Positions 34,892 to 43,724 of a stretch of DNA of 64,000 nt are shown here, piece by piece. The notes beneath the pieces are model-generated. The model was not told the DNA's origin, did no database searches, and saw only the letters and a program-made list of their open reading frames with translations. Source of the DNA: VFMC01 sp044238435 (lineage in GTDB: Bacteria; Actinomycetota; Acidimicrobiia; Acidimicrobiales; Ilumatobacteraceae); contig JBIIDH010000003.1 in NCBI GenBank assembly GCA_044238435.1, forward strand, positions 19,090-83,089. The letters run 5' to 3'. The translations under genes and the position numbers were made by a program. Numbering within the stretch: position 1 is the stretch's first letter; every line of letters starts with the position of its first letter.

Positions 34892-34910
34892 GACAGCCGA
34901 CAATCTTTAG
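34892..34910 (+). promoter_or_regulatory. Shared operator motif, copy 2 (tetR / P450 intergenic)
   Basis: GACAGCCGACAATCTTTAG lies between the divergent tetR and P450 genes. It aligns with GACATATGTCAATCTAAAC (copy 1) and GACATCTGTCAATCTATAT (copy 3): GACA, a 2-nt gap, then (T/C)G(T/A)CAATCT. TTGACA within it may double as a -35 box. Confidence 0.5.
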
Positions 34911-34925
34911 GACGACGATGCTGCG

Positions 34926-36170
34926 ATGACCGGGAGCGCCTCCACCGAACCGATCGACCTGTTCACGAACCCGCAGCGCTGGGCCGACATCGCCGCCTGG
35001 GACCGTGCTGCCCTCGACCTGCACGAACGGGGTGGGGTGCACCGCATCGAGGTACCCGGTTACCAGCCGTTCTGGGCGGTGATCGACCACGCCGCAGTAC
35101 TCGACATCGAGCGGCGGGCCGCCGTGTTCAACAACGCGCCGCGCCCGGTGCTGTCGACGCTCGCCCAAGATGCTGCCCGCAAGCGAGAGCTGAAGGCGCT
35201 CATCCACATGGACGGCCGCGAGCACGCCACCCACCGCATGCTCACCGCCGACTGGTTCAAGCCTGCCTCCATCGGCCGGATGACCGCTCGGCTCGACGCC
35301 CTCAGCGCGCGGGCGCTCGTTCGATTGGTCGAGCTCGACGGCACGTGCGACTGGGTGAAGGAGGTCGCCCTGCCGTACCCGCTGCAGGTGATCCTGGAGG
35401 TGCTCGGCCTGCCCGAGACCGACTACCCGCGCATGCTTCGCCTCACGCAAGAACTGTTCGGCGCGGAAGACCCCGACCTGCAGCGCGAGCCGCAGTCGCC
35501 CGAGGCGCGCGAGCGGGTGGTGGAGGACTTCTTCGCCTACTTCCGCGGACTCGCCGCCGACCGTCGCACCACGCCCACCGACGACCTGGCCACGCTCATC
35601 GCCAACGGCGTGGTCGACGGACAGCCCATCGGTGAGCTGCCGATGCTGGGCTACTACGTCATCGTCGCCACGGCCGGGCACGACACCACCTCGAGCGCCA
35701 TGGCGGGCGGAATGCACCTCCTCGCCACACACCCCGAGGTGTTGGCCCAGTTGCAGAACGAGCCCGAACTGCTGCCGAACGCGATCGAGGAGATGCTGCG
35801 CTGCACCGCGCCCGTGCGGCACTTCATGCGCACCGTCGGCGAAGACACCGAGATCGCCGGGCAGGAGGTGGCCGCGGGCGACCGGGTGTACCTGTCGTAC
35901 AAGGCGGCCAACCTCGACCCGAAGGTGTTCGCCGACCCTCTGCGGTTCGACATCACCCGCGCCAACGCCGCCAAGCAGGTGTCGTTCGGCCACGGCGCGC
36001 ACTTCTGCCTCGGCGCGCAGCTGGCGCGCAACGAACTGCGCTCGCTGTTCGGTGCCGTGGTGCCGCACCTCGAGTCGCTCGAACTGGCCGGACCGACCCC
36101 GATGGCGCGCTCCACCTTCGTGGGAGGACACAAGTCGGTGCCGATCCGCTACCGGCTGCGGGCCGCCTGA
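34926..36170 (+). CDS. Cytochrome P450
   Basis: Protein of 414 aa. The I-helix oxygen-binding motif is TAGHDTTSSAM, the K-helix ExxR is EEMLR, and the haem loop FGHGAHFCLGAQLARNEL has the iron-ligating Cys at residue 361. Size and motifs are those of soluble bacterial class I P450s, which need a ferredoxin and reductase; neither is adjacent. It is divergent from tetR and probably oxidises the substrate of this cluster (aromatic, terpenoid or steroid). Confidence 0.92.
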   Translation: MTGSASTEPIDLFTNPQRWADIAAWDRAALDLHERGGVHRIEVPGYQPFWAVIDHAAVLDIERRAAVFNNAPRPVLSTLAQDAARKRELKALIHMDGREHATHRMLTADWFKPASIGRMTARLDALSARALVRLVELDGTCDWVKEVALPYPLQVILEVLGLPETDYPRMLRLTQELFGAEDPDLQREPQSPEARERVVEDFFAYFRGLAADRRTTPTDDLATLIANGVVDGQPIGELPMLGYYVIVATAGHDTTSSAMAGGMHLLATHPEVLAQLQNEPELLPNAIEEMLRCTAPVRHFMRTVGEDTEIAGQEVAAGDRVYLSYKAANLDPKVFADPLRFDITRANAAKQVSFGHGAHFCLGAQLARNELRSLFGAVVPHLESLELAGPTPMARSTFVGGHKSVPIRYRLRAA

Positions 36171-36189
36171 CGCTGCCCGCGCCGTCGGT

Positions 36190-37140
36190 TCAGCGCAGCC
36201 CGCGGGCCTCGCGTGCGGCGGCGATGGCCGGCAGGTCGGGCTGGCGGAAGAACTCGGGCGGTTCGCTGGGGCCCCACACGTTGAACGGGGGCGCCGTCCC
36301 GTCGGCACCCCAGTCGCGCCGGCCGGGGCCGTGCTCCCAGGCCTCGTCGTCGACGATCTGGTCCATGTCGCAGAACAGTTCGAACATGGTGCCCGACGGA
36401 TCGCGCAGGTACCAGAACACGTTCGACCCGAGGTAGTGCCGACCGATACCCACCACGCTCGTGGCGGAGCCCTCGCGCGTCACCTGCGTGCCGGTGCGGC
36501 CGATGGCATCGATGTCGTCCATCTCCAGCGCGTAGTGGTTGAGGTGACCGACGGGTGCACGGTGGATGAGCAGGTTGTGGTGGTCGGACTCGACGCGGCA
36601 GAACGTGGCGAACGCGTTCGCAGTCTGGTCGGAGACGCGGTACCCGAGCGCGTCGATGTAGAAGCGCGTGGTGAGGGCGATGTCGGGCGAGCCCAGCACC
36701 ACATGACCCACCCGTCGCGGCGGAGCGCCCGGTGTGTCGGGCGCGGCAGTGCGCCCACCCACGCGCACGTGGCGGCCGGGTCGGTTCAACGGTGAGGCGT
36801 CGCTGCCGGTGAGTGGCACCTGGCCGCCGACGTCGATCCGCACCGTGTGACCGAGTACCGGGTCGATGCAGCGCAACGTGGTGCCGTCGACCACAGCGTC
36901 GACCCCCAGATCGGCGAGGCGGGTGGCGATGTCTGCCAGGTCGCGCTCGTGCTCGCACGACAGGTGCAGTTCCGACAGGTGCCGGTGGTCGCTCTCCGCG
37001 ATGCGCAGTTGCACCGGGCGGTCGGCGGTGCCGTACACGCCATCGGCGGTGCGCAACAGGCCGTGACGTTCCCAGAAGCCACCCAGCGCCGCAGGGTCGG
37101 GAACGCTCAGTTCGATGTCGAGCAGTCCGTTCAGCGCCAT
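36190..37140 (-). CDS. VOC-family extradiol dioxygenase-like protein (two-domain)
   Basis: Protein of 316 aa from ATG 37140, overlapping the stop of the upstream CMD-like gene (ATGA). The two-domain layout is that of type I extradiol dioxygenases such as 2,3-dihydroxybiphenyl dioxygenase: an N-terminal domain (LLDIELSVPDPAALGGFW) and a catalytic C-terminal domain with His in RRVGHVVLGSPDI, His in VGHLNHYALEMDDID and Glu in GTMFELFCDMD as Fe(II) ligands. It probably opens a catechol ring by meta-cleavage. It converges on the P450 gene with a 19-bp gap. Confidence 0.85.
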   Translation of the reverse strand: MALNGLLDIELSVPDPAALGGFWERHGLLRTADGVYGTADRPVQLRIAESDHRHLSELHLSCEHERDLADIATRLADLGVDAVVDGTTLRCIDPVLGHTVRIDVGGQVPLTGSDASPLNRPGRHVRVGGRTAAPDTPGAPPRRVGHVVLGSPDIALTTRFYIDALGYRVSDQTANAFATFCRVESDHHNLLIHRAPVGHLNHYALEMDDIDAIGRTGTQVTREGSATSVVGIGRHYLGSNVFWYLRDPSGTMFELFCDMDQIVDDEAWEHGPGRRDWGADGTAPPFNVWGPSEPPEFFRQPDLPAIAAAREARGLR

Positions 37141-37517
37141 CAGGCTTCGTTGTCCATCTCGTCCCACACCTCGGCCAGCGTGCGCGAGGCGCTGACCGCA
37201 ACCGGCCACCCGGCGTAGTGGGCCACATGGGTGATCATCGCCTCGAGCGTCTCGCGCGAGATGCCCAGGTTGCGGGCGCCACGGAAGTGGAGGCGCTGCT
37301 CGGACTCGCGACCAGTGGCCACCAGCACGGTGCAGGTGATGAGCGAGCGCTGGGTGAGCTCGAGCGCCGGGTCCTGCCACACGTCGCCGAACAGGTGGGC
37401 GACGGTGTGCTGGCCCAGGCTGCGGTGCACGGCCGGGCGGTTCGTCATGCCGGCGAAGAGACGCCCGGCGAGTTCGCGGCCTGCGGCCACACGGGGGTCG
37501 GGTTGATCGGTGCTCAT
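37140..37517 (-). CDS. Carboxymuconolactone-decarboxylase-like family protein
   Basis: Protein of 125 aa from ATG 37517, which has AGGAG seven bases upstream; an ATG at 37565 would add 16 residues and overlap the operator motif. The all-helical CMD fold is suggested by LTQRSLITCTVLVATGRESE and EAMITHVAHYAGWPVAVSA. No CxxC motif is present, so it is closer to the decarboxylase-type than to AhpD peroxidases. It forms an operon with the extradiol-dioxygenase-like gene, echoing the pair at 8224-9378. Confidence 0.82.
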   Translation of the reverse strand: MSTDQPDPRVAAGRELAGRLFAGMTNRPAVHRSLGQHTVAHLFGDVWQDPALELTQRSLITCTVLVATGRESEQRLHFRGARNLGISRETLEAMITHVAHYAGWPVAVSASRTLAEVWDEMDNEA

Positions 37518-37560
37518 GGCGGGCTCCTGTGCTGCTGATGCGGGTACGTCCGACTTAGTA

Positions 37561-37578
37561 GACATCTGTCAATCTATA
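37561..37578 (+). promoter_or_regulatory. Shared operator motif, copy 3 (CMD / FAH divergent promoter)
   Basis: GACATCTGTCAATCTATA lies between the divergent CMD-like and FAH-family genes and matches copy 1 at 14 or more of 16 core positions (GACAT-TGTCAATCTA). It is the best evidence that these operons and the MhpA-like gene are controlled together. Confidence 0.6.
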
Positions 37579-37646
37579 TGATGAACTCCTCGGTGCCCAG
37601 GGCCTACCCCGCGCACCACCCGACCACACGCCCACCCGGAGCCCTC

Positions 37647-38522
37647 ATGCCCTTCACCCTCGCCAACGTCGCCGGCCGTGCCGCTCTCGTCTCCGACGGC
37701 AACTGGTTCGACATCGCCCGCATCAGCGGCGGGACCCTCGGCCCCGACCCGCTGGCAGCACTGGCCGACCCCGCTGCCCTGGCCGGCCTGGCCGATGGGC
37801 TGGGCGGCCACACCCCCGACGGTGCGCTCGCCGACGCAGTGCTCGGCGCGCCCGTCCCGCGGCCGGGCAAGACCTTCGGGATCGGCCTGAACTACCAGAC
37901 CCACGCCGACGAGGCGTCGATGGAGGTGCCCACCAGCCCGGTGGTGTTCACCAAGTTCCCCAGTTGCATCGTCGGCCCGCACGACGACGTGCAGATGCGC
38001 AGCGACCGCTGCGACTACGAGGGCGAGTTGGTGGTGGTCATCGGTCCCGGCGGCAAGGACATCGACGAGGCCGACGCCTGGAACCACGTCGCCGGCCTCA
38101 CCGTCGGACAGGACATCTCCGATCGCGCCGTGCAGCTGGCCAGCAAGCCGCCCCACTTCGACCTCGGCAAATCGTTCGACACGTTCGGCCCCACCGGCCC
38201 GGTGGTCGTGTCGGTCGACCAGTTCGCCGACCCCACGGCGCTGCGCCTGCGCACGCTGGTGAACGGCGAGGTGCGCCAGGACGACACCACGGCCAACCTC
38301 ATCTTCCCGGTCGCCACGCTGGTCAGCTACTTGTCGCGCATCGTCACGCTGCACCCGGGCGACCTCATCTTCACCGGCACGCCCTCGGGTGTCGGCATGG
38401 TGCAGAAGAAGTGGCTCGCCGACGGCGACGTCGTCACCACCGAGATCGAGGGCATCGGCACGATGACCAACCGTTGCGTGCGAGTATCGGATCACCGTCT
38501 ACCCGGCCGCACGCTGGGCTGA
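37647..38522 (+). CDS. Fumarylacetoacetate hydrolase (FAH) family protein
   Basis: Protein of 291 aa from ATG 37647, preceded by GGAG at 8-nt spacing; an ATG at 37578 would add a non-conserved leader. FAH-family core: KTFGIGLNYQTHADEAS, VVFTKFPSCIVGP, CDYEGELVVVIG (metal-binding Glu pair) and GDLIFTGTPSGVGMVQKK. Relatives cleave C-C bonds of acylpyruvates or act as 2-oxohept-3-enedioate isomerase/decarboxylases after meta-cleavage, which fits the neighbouring extradiol-dioxygenase-like gene. Confidence 0.9.
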   Translation: MPFTLANVAGRAALVSDGNWFDIARISGGTLGPDPLAALADPAALAGLADGLGGHTPDGALADAVLGAPVPRPGKTFGIGLNYQTHADEASMEVPTSPVVFTKFPSCIVGPHDDVQMRSDRCDYEGELVVVIGPGGKDIDEADAWNHVAGLTVGQDISDRAVQLASKPPHFDLGKSFDTFGPTGPVVVSVDQFADPTALRLRTLVNGEVRQDDTTANLIFPVATLVSYLSRIVTLHPGDLIFTGTPSGVGMVQKKWLADGDVVTTEIEGIGTMTNRCVRVSDHRLPGRTLG

Positions 38523-38559
38523 CCCGACGCACCCCGGTTCACCCGATGAGGAGACAGTG

Positions 38560-40227
38560 ATGGATCTCGACACACCGCTCGACTGGACCCCGCCCGGGCC
38601 CGGCGGTTGGAACCTCGACCGGTCGCACGTGAACCGGCCGGCCACGCTCATCAGCCAGTACATCCAGACGATCGGCACCGCAGCGGGAACCCGGGCCGGC
38701 TTCATCGAACTCGGTGCACCGCTCGACGCCCTCGACTTCCGGTTCGTGAACGGCCTCTCGTACTCACGCATCCGACCGCTCATCAACCCCGACAAGCCGG
38801 CATCGAAACTGCCGCCACTACCGCTGTTGAAGTTGGCCATCCGACTGCACCCCGAGATGCGCCGCCGGCGGGCCATCGCCGAGCGGGTGCTCGACGAGCG
38901 ACCCTGGCGCCAGGTCCTGGCCGACTGGAAGGCCCCGGGCGGCACACGCGAGCAGTACGAGCGCGCGAACCTGGCCATCCAGGACGTCGATCTCGCTGCC
39001 CTGTCCAGGGACGAACTCGTCGCCCATGTGCGCCGCACGCTCGAGCACTCGCTCACGATGTGGCAGGCCCACTTCCGTCTCCACCTGCACGACCTGGGCC
39101 CGATCGGCCTGCTGCTCGACGGCGCAGCCGGATGGGGTCTCCCCGCGGCCGATGTCATCCCGCTGCTGGAGGGCGCATCACCCTCGACTGCCGAGGCCGA
39201 GCGGGTGCTGCGCCGTATCCGTGAAGCGGTCGAGGCAACCGGGGCCACACCCGCCACCATCGACGAACTGCGCGCCGTGTCGCCCGTAGTGGCCGCCGAC
39301 CTCGACGCGTTCTTGCGCCTGCGTGGCCGGCTCATCGTGTCGCGCTACGACATCGACGGCCTCACCCTCGCCGAAGCACCCGACGTGCTGCTGAACACCA
39401 TCATGTCGGCCCGCGAAGACAGCGCCCGCGCCGCACGCGCGGCCGAGGCACTGGCGGCACGCACCGCAGCCGTGCGCGAGCGTGTGCCCGCTGCGCACCG
39501 CGACGAGTTCGATCTGCTGCTCGGCGAGGCCCGGGCCGCCATGGACCTGCGCGACGACAACGGACCGCACACCCTCGAGTGGCCCCTGGGGCTCATCCGG
39601 TTGGCGTTGCTCGAGGTGGGACGCCGTCTCGTCACTGCCGGCCGCGCTCACCGCGCCGAGCACGCGCTCGAACTGGCACCCGACGAGGTGGCCGGTGCAC
39701 TCGCCGGCACCGGGCCGTCGGCCGACGAACTGGCGGCCCGCCAGCGCTGGCGCCAGGAGGTCGATATCGACGATGCGCCGCGGCGCATCGGAACCGTCGA
39801 GCCCGTCCCGCCGCTGGAGGCACTGCCCCGCGGCATGGCCCGCATCGTCGGCGCCGTGCAGCGGGTGATGGCCGAGGCAGGTCTCGACGGCGAGATGAAG
39901 ACCACCGGCCTCGCGGGCGTGGGCATCGGGCAACACTCCTACCGCGGCACCGCTCGGCTGGCAGGCAACCCCGAGGACGCCCTGGCCCAGATGGAACCGG
40001 GCGATGTGCTGGTGGTGCCCTGCACCACCCCGGCGTTCAACATGGTGCTCACCCTGGCCGGTGCCATCGTCACGGCCGAGGGTGGCGCGCTCAGCCACGC
40101 CGCCGTGCTGGCTCGCGAACTCGGCATCCCCGCAGTCGTGGGTGCGCCGGGTGCGCTGCACGAGATCCCCGACGGCGCCACTGTCGAGGTCGACCCGGTG
40201 GCCGGCACCGTCCGCGTCGTGGGCTGA
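38560..40227 (+). CDS. PEP-utilising swivelling-domain protein without ATP-grasp domain
   Basis: Protein of 555 aa; ATG 38560 follows GAGGAGA. The C-terminal 100 residues are the phosphohistidine swivelling domain of PEP-utilising enzymes: DVLVVPCTTPAFNMVLTLAG, then TAEGGALSHAAVLARELGIP with the phosphorylatable His at about residue 513. The preceding 400 residues are helical and resemble the substrate-binding middle part of rifampicin phosphotransferase/phenylphosphate-synthase-like proteins. No ATP-grasp nucleotide domain is present here or in the window, so a partner subunit elsewhere is needed for phosphotransfer. It is 37 bp downstream of the FAH-family gene and probably in its operon. 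Confidence 0.75.
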   Translation: MDLDTPLDWTPPGPGGWNLDRSHVNRPATLISQYIQTIGTAAGTRAGFIELGAPLDALDFRFVNGLSYSRIRPLINPDKPASKLPPLPLLKLAIRLHPEMRRRRAIAERVLDERPWRQVLADWKAPGGTREQYERANLAIQDVDLAALSRDELVAHVRRTLEHSLTMWQAHFRLHLHDLGPIGLLLDGAAGWGLPAADVIPLLEGASPSTAEAERVLRRIREAVEATGATPATIDELRAVSPVVAADLDAFLRLRGRLIVSRYDIDGLTLAEAPDVLLNTIMSAREDSARAARAAEALAARTAAVRERVPAAHRDEFDLLLGEARAAMDLRDDNGPHTLEWPLGLIRLALLEVGRRLVTAGRAHRAEHALELAPDEVAGALAGTGPSADELAARQRWRQEVDIDDAPRRIGTVEPVPPLEALPRGMARIVGAVQRVMAEAGLDGEMKTTGLAGVGIGQHSYRGTARLAGNPEDALAQMEPGDVLVVPCTTPAFNMVLTLAGAIVTAEGGALSHAAVLARELGIPAVVGAPGALHEIPDGATVEVDPVAGTVRVVG

Positions 40228-40339
40228 CGGCAGCCGCGTGCAGGTCGTACTCGCTCTCGCCGAGCACTGCGGACGCTGATCCAGCCGACGTAGCTCACGT
40301 GCTCGTCGACGATCGGACCCGGCTCGGATGAGGGGCTGA

Positions 40340-42889
40340 TCAGGTGAGCGAGAGCGGAGTCGGCCACTCTCCTTGCCGGACGCGGGCAGTGGCCACTGCC
40401 TCCGGCCCCGGCCAACCGAGCAGGAAGCCCTGGAGTTCGGTCACACCCAGTCGGGCAAGCAGTTCAGCCTGCTGGTGCGTCTCGACTCCCTCGGCGGTCG
40501 TCTTCATCCCCAGACTGTCGGCAAGCTGCGTGACGGCACGGATGATGGCGAGACAGGCCGGCCGCGTCTCCAGGTCGGCAACGAACGACCGATCGATCTT
40601 GATCCTGTCGAAGGCGAACACCTGCAGATACGAGAGCGAGCAGTACCCGGTGCCGAAGTCGTCGAGCGCAACACGCACGCCGAACTGCCGGATCATCGCG
40701 ATCCGAGCGAGCGTCGCAGGGCTCGCATCGAGGAGCACGCTCTCGGTCAACTCCAGTTCGAGCCGATCGCCGGGGAGACCCGTGTTGCGCAAGATCGACG
40801 CGATGCGCTGTGGCAGGTCGCTCTGGGCCACCTGCACAGCCGAGAGGTTCACGGCGATCCGAAGCGGTTCCCGCCATGTGGCGGCTGCACGACAGGCTTC
40901 CTCGAGCACGACGTCGCCGATGTCGACGATCACGCCGGTCTCCTCGGCGACCCGGACGAACTCGCTGGGCGGTACGAGGCCACGGGTCGGGTGTTGCCAA
41001 CGGACCAACGCTTCGAATCCGACGAGGGCGCCGGTGTCGGCCTCGACCATGGGCTGATAGTGGACGACGAACTGCCGCTGCTCGATTGCATCGAACAACT
41101 CCTGCTCGAGATGGCGTCGCTGGTTGTCCATCTCGTCCAAGGTCGAGTCGTAGCGCAGCACGCGACCTCGGCCGTCGGCCTTGGCACGATAGAGCGCCCG
41201 GTCGGCACGGTTGAGCAGCTCGTCGCTGTCGGTCCCGTCGTGCGGAGCCACTGCGATCCCGATCGAGCCGCCCGGCATCCACGCCTGGCCCTCGACCACC
41301 ATCTCCAGGGTCAGCACCCCGAGTATCTCGCTGGCGATCGCCTCGGCCTGCATCGACAGCTCGCAGCCCTCGAGCGTGATCACGAACTCGTCACCGCCCC
41401 ACCGCGCCACGATTCCTCGGGCCCCGACTGCCGCGCGCATACGTGACGCAGCCGTCGCCAAGTAGGCGTCGCCAGCCGCGTGACCAAGCGTGTCGTTGAT
41501 CAGTTTCAGGCGATCCAGATCGACACACAGCACCGCATAGGCCTTGCCTGCCGCACGCGACGCGATCTGGTCGAGGTGCATCCTCATCATCGCCCGGTTC
41601 GGCAGGTCGGTGAGGGGGTCTGTCAGGGCGAGCCGGGTGATCTCGTCGGTACGCGCTGCGACCTTCATCTCGAGCTCGCTGGCGTGGCGCTCGGCAGCGC
41701 TCCGCTGGCGTCGGAACTGCGCCCAGATCGCGCCGGCGAGCACCGTGAGCACCACCAGGATCAACATGCTCGTCAACTCGAACGAGCGCGTGGCCCTGGC
41801 CTCGAGTGAGGTGTCGAAGTCGGCGTTCGGGCGTGCGACCCAGACCGACCAGGATCCTTTCGGATCGAGGATCCCGAGGTCGTAGACCTCCGAGAAGAGC
41901 AGACCCGGGTCGCGTTGTCCGGACTCGAAGAAGGGGCGCGATGTCTCGACATCAGTCAGGTCGGTCTCGAGCGAGTATCCGTACGCCTGGTTGTAGAGCA
42001 CGGCATTGTCGCCCGGAAGAGCGGCAGCGAGGGCACGGTCGAGCACGATCGCCGCGACGAGACCGTTGAATGCACCATCGGGCCCGTAGAACGGCACCGA
42101 GAGCAAGATGCCCATCCGGTCGGCGTCGAGTCCGGAGCGGATGAAGTAGGTGTTGTCACAGGTGATCAGGCTCTTCGATCCGATCATGGGCACATTCAGT
42201 CCGTCGATCGATTCGCGTCGTGGGAATCTCTCCTGCATCCATCTCGCCTGAGCGGCGAACTCGCGGTACTCGTGGATCTCGATCTCCTCCTCGGCACCTT
42301 CCACCAGCGAGTCGCGCTCGGCTTCGTCGACTCGTGCCGCCGCGTCGACGATCAGCTCGTCGAACATGACGATCGGCTCCTCGGGCCTGCCGGTCACCGG
42401 ATCCACACGCTCCGGATCAAAGTCGCCGGGGATCACGTACACCTCCGACACGGCCACCGCGTCGGCGAGGTTGTTGTAGATCTGCTGGAACGTTTCGCGG
42501 CTGTCGCCGACCAGCGATCTGCCGTGACGATCGACGGCCCGCACGCTCGGCAGCGCGGCGAGTGTGCGCAGGTCTTCGTAGACGTGCTCGAAGAGCTGTT
42601 CGACGGGCCTCGCCTGTGCTCTGGCCTCCTCGTCGGCGTTGCGGAGGTACGACGCCAGAGCGATCGAGCGGCGCCGATCGGTCTCGAAATGGATGATCGT
42701 CGCCAGCAGGCCGGCGACCAGGAGAAGCACTGCGAACCCGCCGAGCATGTGTCGGTCGACCCGGTCCACACTCGACTCCGTTCGACGTTGCGACAACGAA
42801 GGGCCATCAGCGAGGCCGGTCGTGGCAGGGGGTTGCCCGTCGACCGGGCGATCTTGGTGCCGGTCAGACAACGGGGCACGAAAACGCAT
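40340..42889 (-). CDS. Membrane-bound GGDEF-EAL cyclic-di-GMP enzyme with extracytoplasmic sensor
   Basis: Protein of 849 aa. Membrane helices at about 50-67 and 373-391 enclose an extracytoplasmic Cache/CHASE-like domain of about 300 residues. The diguanylate cyclase domain has intact ARWGGDEFVI (GGDEF 498-502), and the phosphodiesterase domain starts GFEALVRWQHP (EAL 626-628), also with DDFGTGYCSLSYLQ and IKIDRSFV. Both active sites look complete, so it may make and break c-di-GMP in response to an external signal. Transcribed alone, convergent with the PEP-utilising gene. Confidence 0.92.
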   Translation of the reverse strand: MRFRAPLSDRHQDRPVDGQPPATTGLADGPSLSQRRTESSVDRVDRHMLGGFAVLLLVAGLLATIIHFETDRRRSIALASYLRNADEEARAQARPVEQLFEHVYEDLRTLAALPSVRAVDRHGRSLVGDSRETFQQIYNNLADAVAVSEVYVIPGDFDPERVDPVTGRPEEPIVMFDELIVDAAARVDEAERDSLVEGAEEEIEIHEYREFAAQARWMQERFPRRESIDGLNVPMIGSKSLITCDNTYFIRSGLDADRMGILLSVPFYGPDGAFNGLVAAIVLDRALAAALPGDNAVLYNQAYGYSLETDLTDVETSRPFFESGQRDPGLLFSEVYDLGILDPKGSWSVWVARPNADFDTSLEARATRSFELTSMLILVVLTVLAGAIWAQFRRQRSAAERHASELEMKVAARTDEITRLALTDPLTDLPNRAMMRMHLDQIASRAAGKAYAVLCVDLDRLKLINDTLGHAAGDAYLATAASRMRAAVGARGIVARWGGDEFVITLEGCELSMQAEAIASEILGVLTLEMVVEGQAWMPGGSIGIAVAPHDGTDSDELLNRADRALYRAKADGRGRVLRYDSTLDEMDNQRRHLEQELFDAIEQRQFVVHYQPMVEADTGALVGFEALVRWQHPTRGLVPPSEFVRVAEETGVIVDIGDVVLEEACRAAATWREPLRIAVNLSAVQVAQSDLPQRIASILRNTGLPGDRLELELTESVLLDASPATLARIAMIRQFGVRVALDDFGTGYCSLSYLQVFAFDRIKIDRSFVADLETRPACLAIIRAVTQLADSLGMKTTAEGVETHQQAELLARLGVTELQGFLLGWPGPEAVATARVRQGEWPTPLSLT

Positions 42890-43009
42890 GAGGGGCTATC
42901 GGTCGGCAGGGGCGCAACCTTGAACCCTCTGTTCGAGCAGTGGCATGAGTGCGGCGAACGGGCGATGTCGAGCCCGAGCATCCGGCGCTGATTCGACCAT
43001 GATGTTGCC

Positions 43010-43693
43010 GTGGACGACGGATCAGGCGACAGCGAACCGGTCGACGAGTTGCTCGCCGCGGCGTACGCGCTCGACGGACCCGAGGCGAACCGGTCGCTCT
43101 ACGCCCGGTGGGCCGCCACCTACGAGGTCGACTTCATCGCCGAGAGCGGCTACCGCTACCACGAGCGGGTCGCTGCCGTGTTCGCAGAGCATTGCCTGCC
43201 CGTCGTCGAGCCCGATGAGGCGGTCGCCGATGTGGGGTGCGGTACGGGCGTCGTCGGCCAGGCGTTGGTGCGCCATCGGCCCGTCATCATCGACGGCCTC
43301 GACCTCTCACCCGAGATGCTGCAGCAGGCGGCACGCAAGGTGCACGACGGCGGGCTGGTGTATCGCCGACTGCTCGAGACCGACCTCACCCGGCCGCTGA
43401 CAATGGCGCCCGGGTCGTATGCCGGGCTCATCAGCGTCGGCACGTTCACCCACGGCCACCTCGGCCCCGAGGTGCTCGACGGGTTGCTCGCCATCGTGCG
43501 CCCCGGTGGCCGTTGCGCGATCGGCGTGAACGCCGCGCACTACGCGTCGCACGGGTTCGATGCTGCGTTCGACCGATTGGCCGGTAGCCGACAGATCGAC
43601 GACCTGAGGCTGATCGACGTGGCCATCTATGCCGGCGATGACCACACCGACCCCGACCAGTACGCCCACGTCGCCGTCTTCACCGTCGTCTGA
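43010..43693 (+). CDS. Class I SAM-dependent methyltransferase
   Basis: Protein of 227 aa, GTG start at 43010. The SAM-binding motif AVADVGCGTGVVGQALV is near residue 70, followed by the acidic end of strand 2 in IDGLDLSPEMLQQA and a motif GLISVGTFTHGHLGPEVLDG. The size and layout resemble small-molecule methyltransferases (methyltransferase type 11/12). It lies alone between the divergent GGDEF-EAL gene and the convergent acyltransferase gene; substrate unknown. Confidence 0.85.
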   Translation: MDDGSGDSEPVDELLAAAYALDGPEANRSLYARWAATYEVDFIAESGYRYHERVAAVFAEHCLPVVEPDEAVADVGCGTGVVGQALVRHRPVIIDGLDLSPEMLQQAARKVHDGGLVYRRLLETDLTRPLTMAPGSYAGLISVGTFTHGHLGPEVLDGLLAIVRPGGRCAIGVNAAHYASHGFDAAFDRLAGSRQIDDLRLIDVAIYAGDDHTDPDQYAHVAVFTVV

Positions 43694-43724
43694 CTGTTGG
43701 CGGTGGCCGCAGCCTGCTGCTCGG

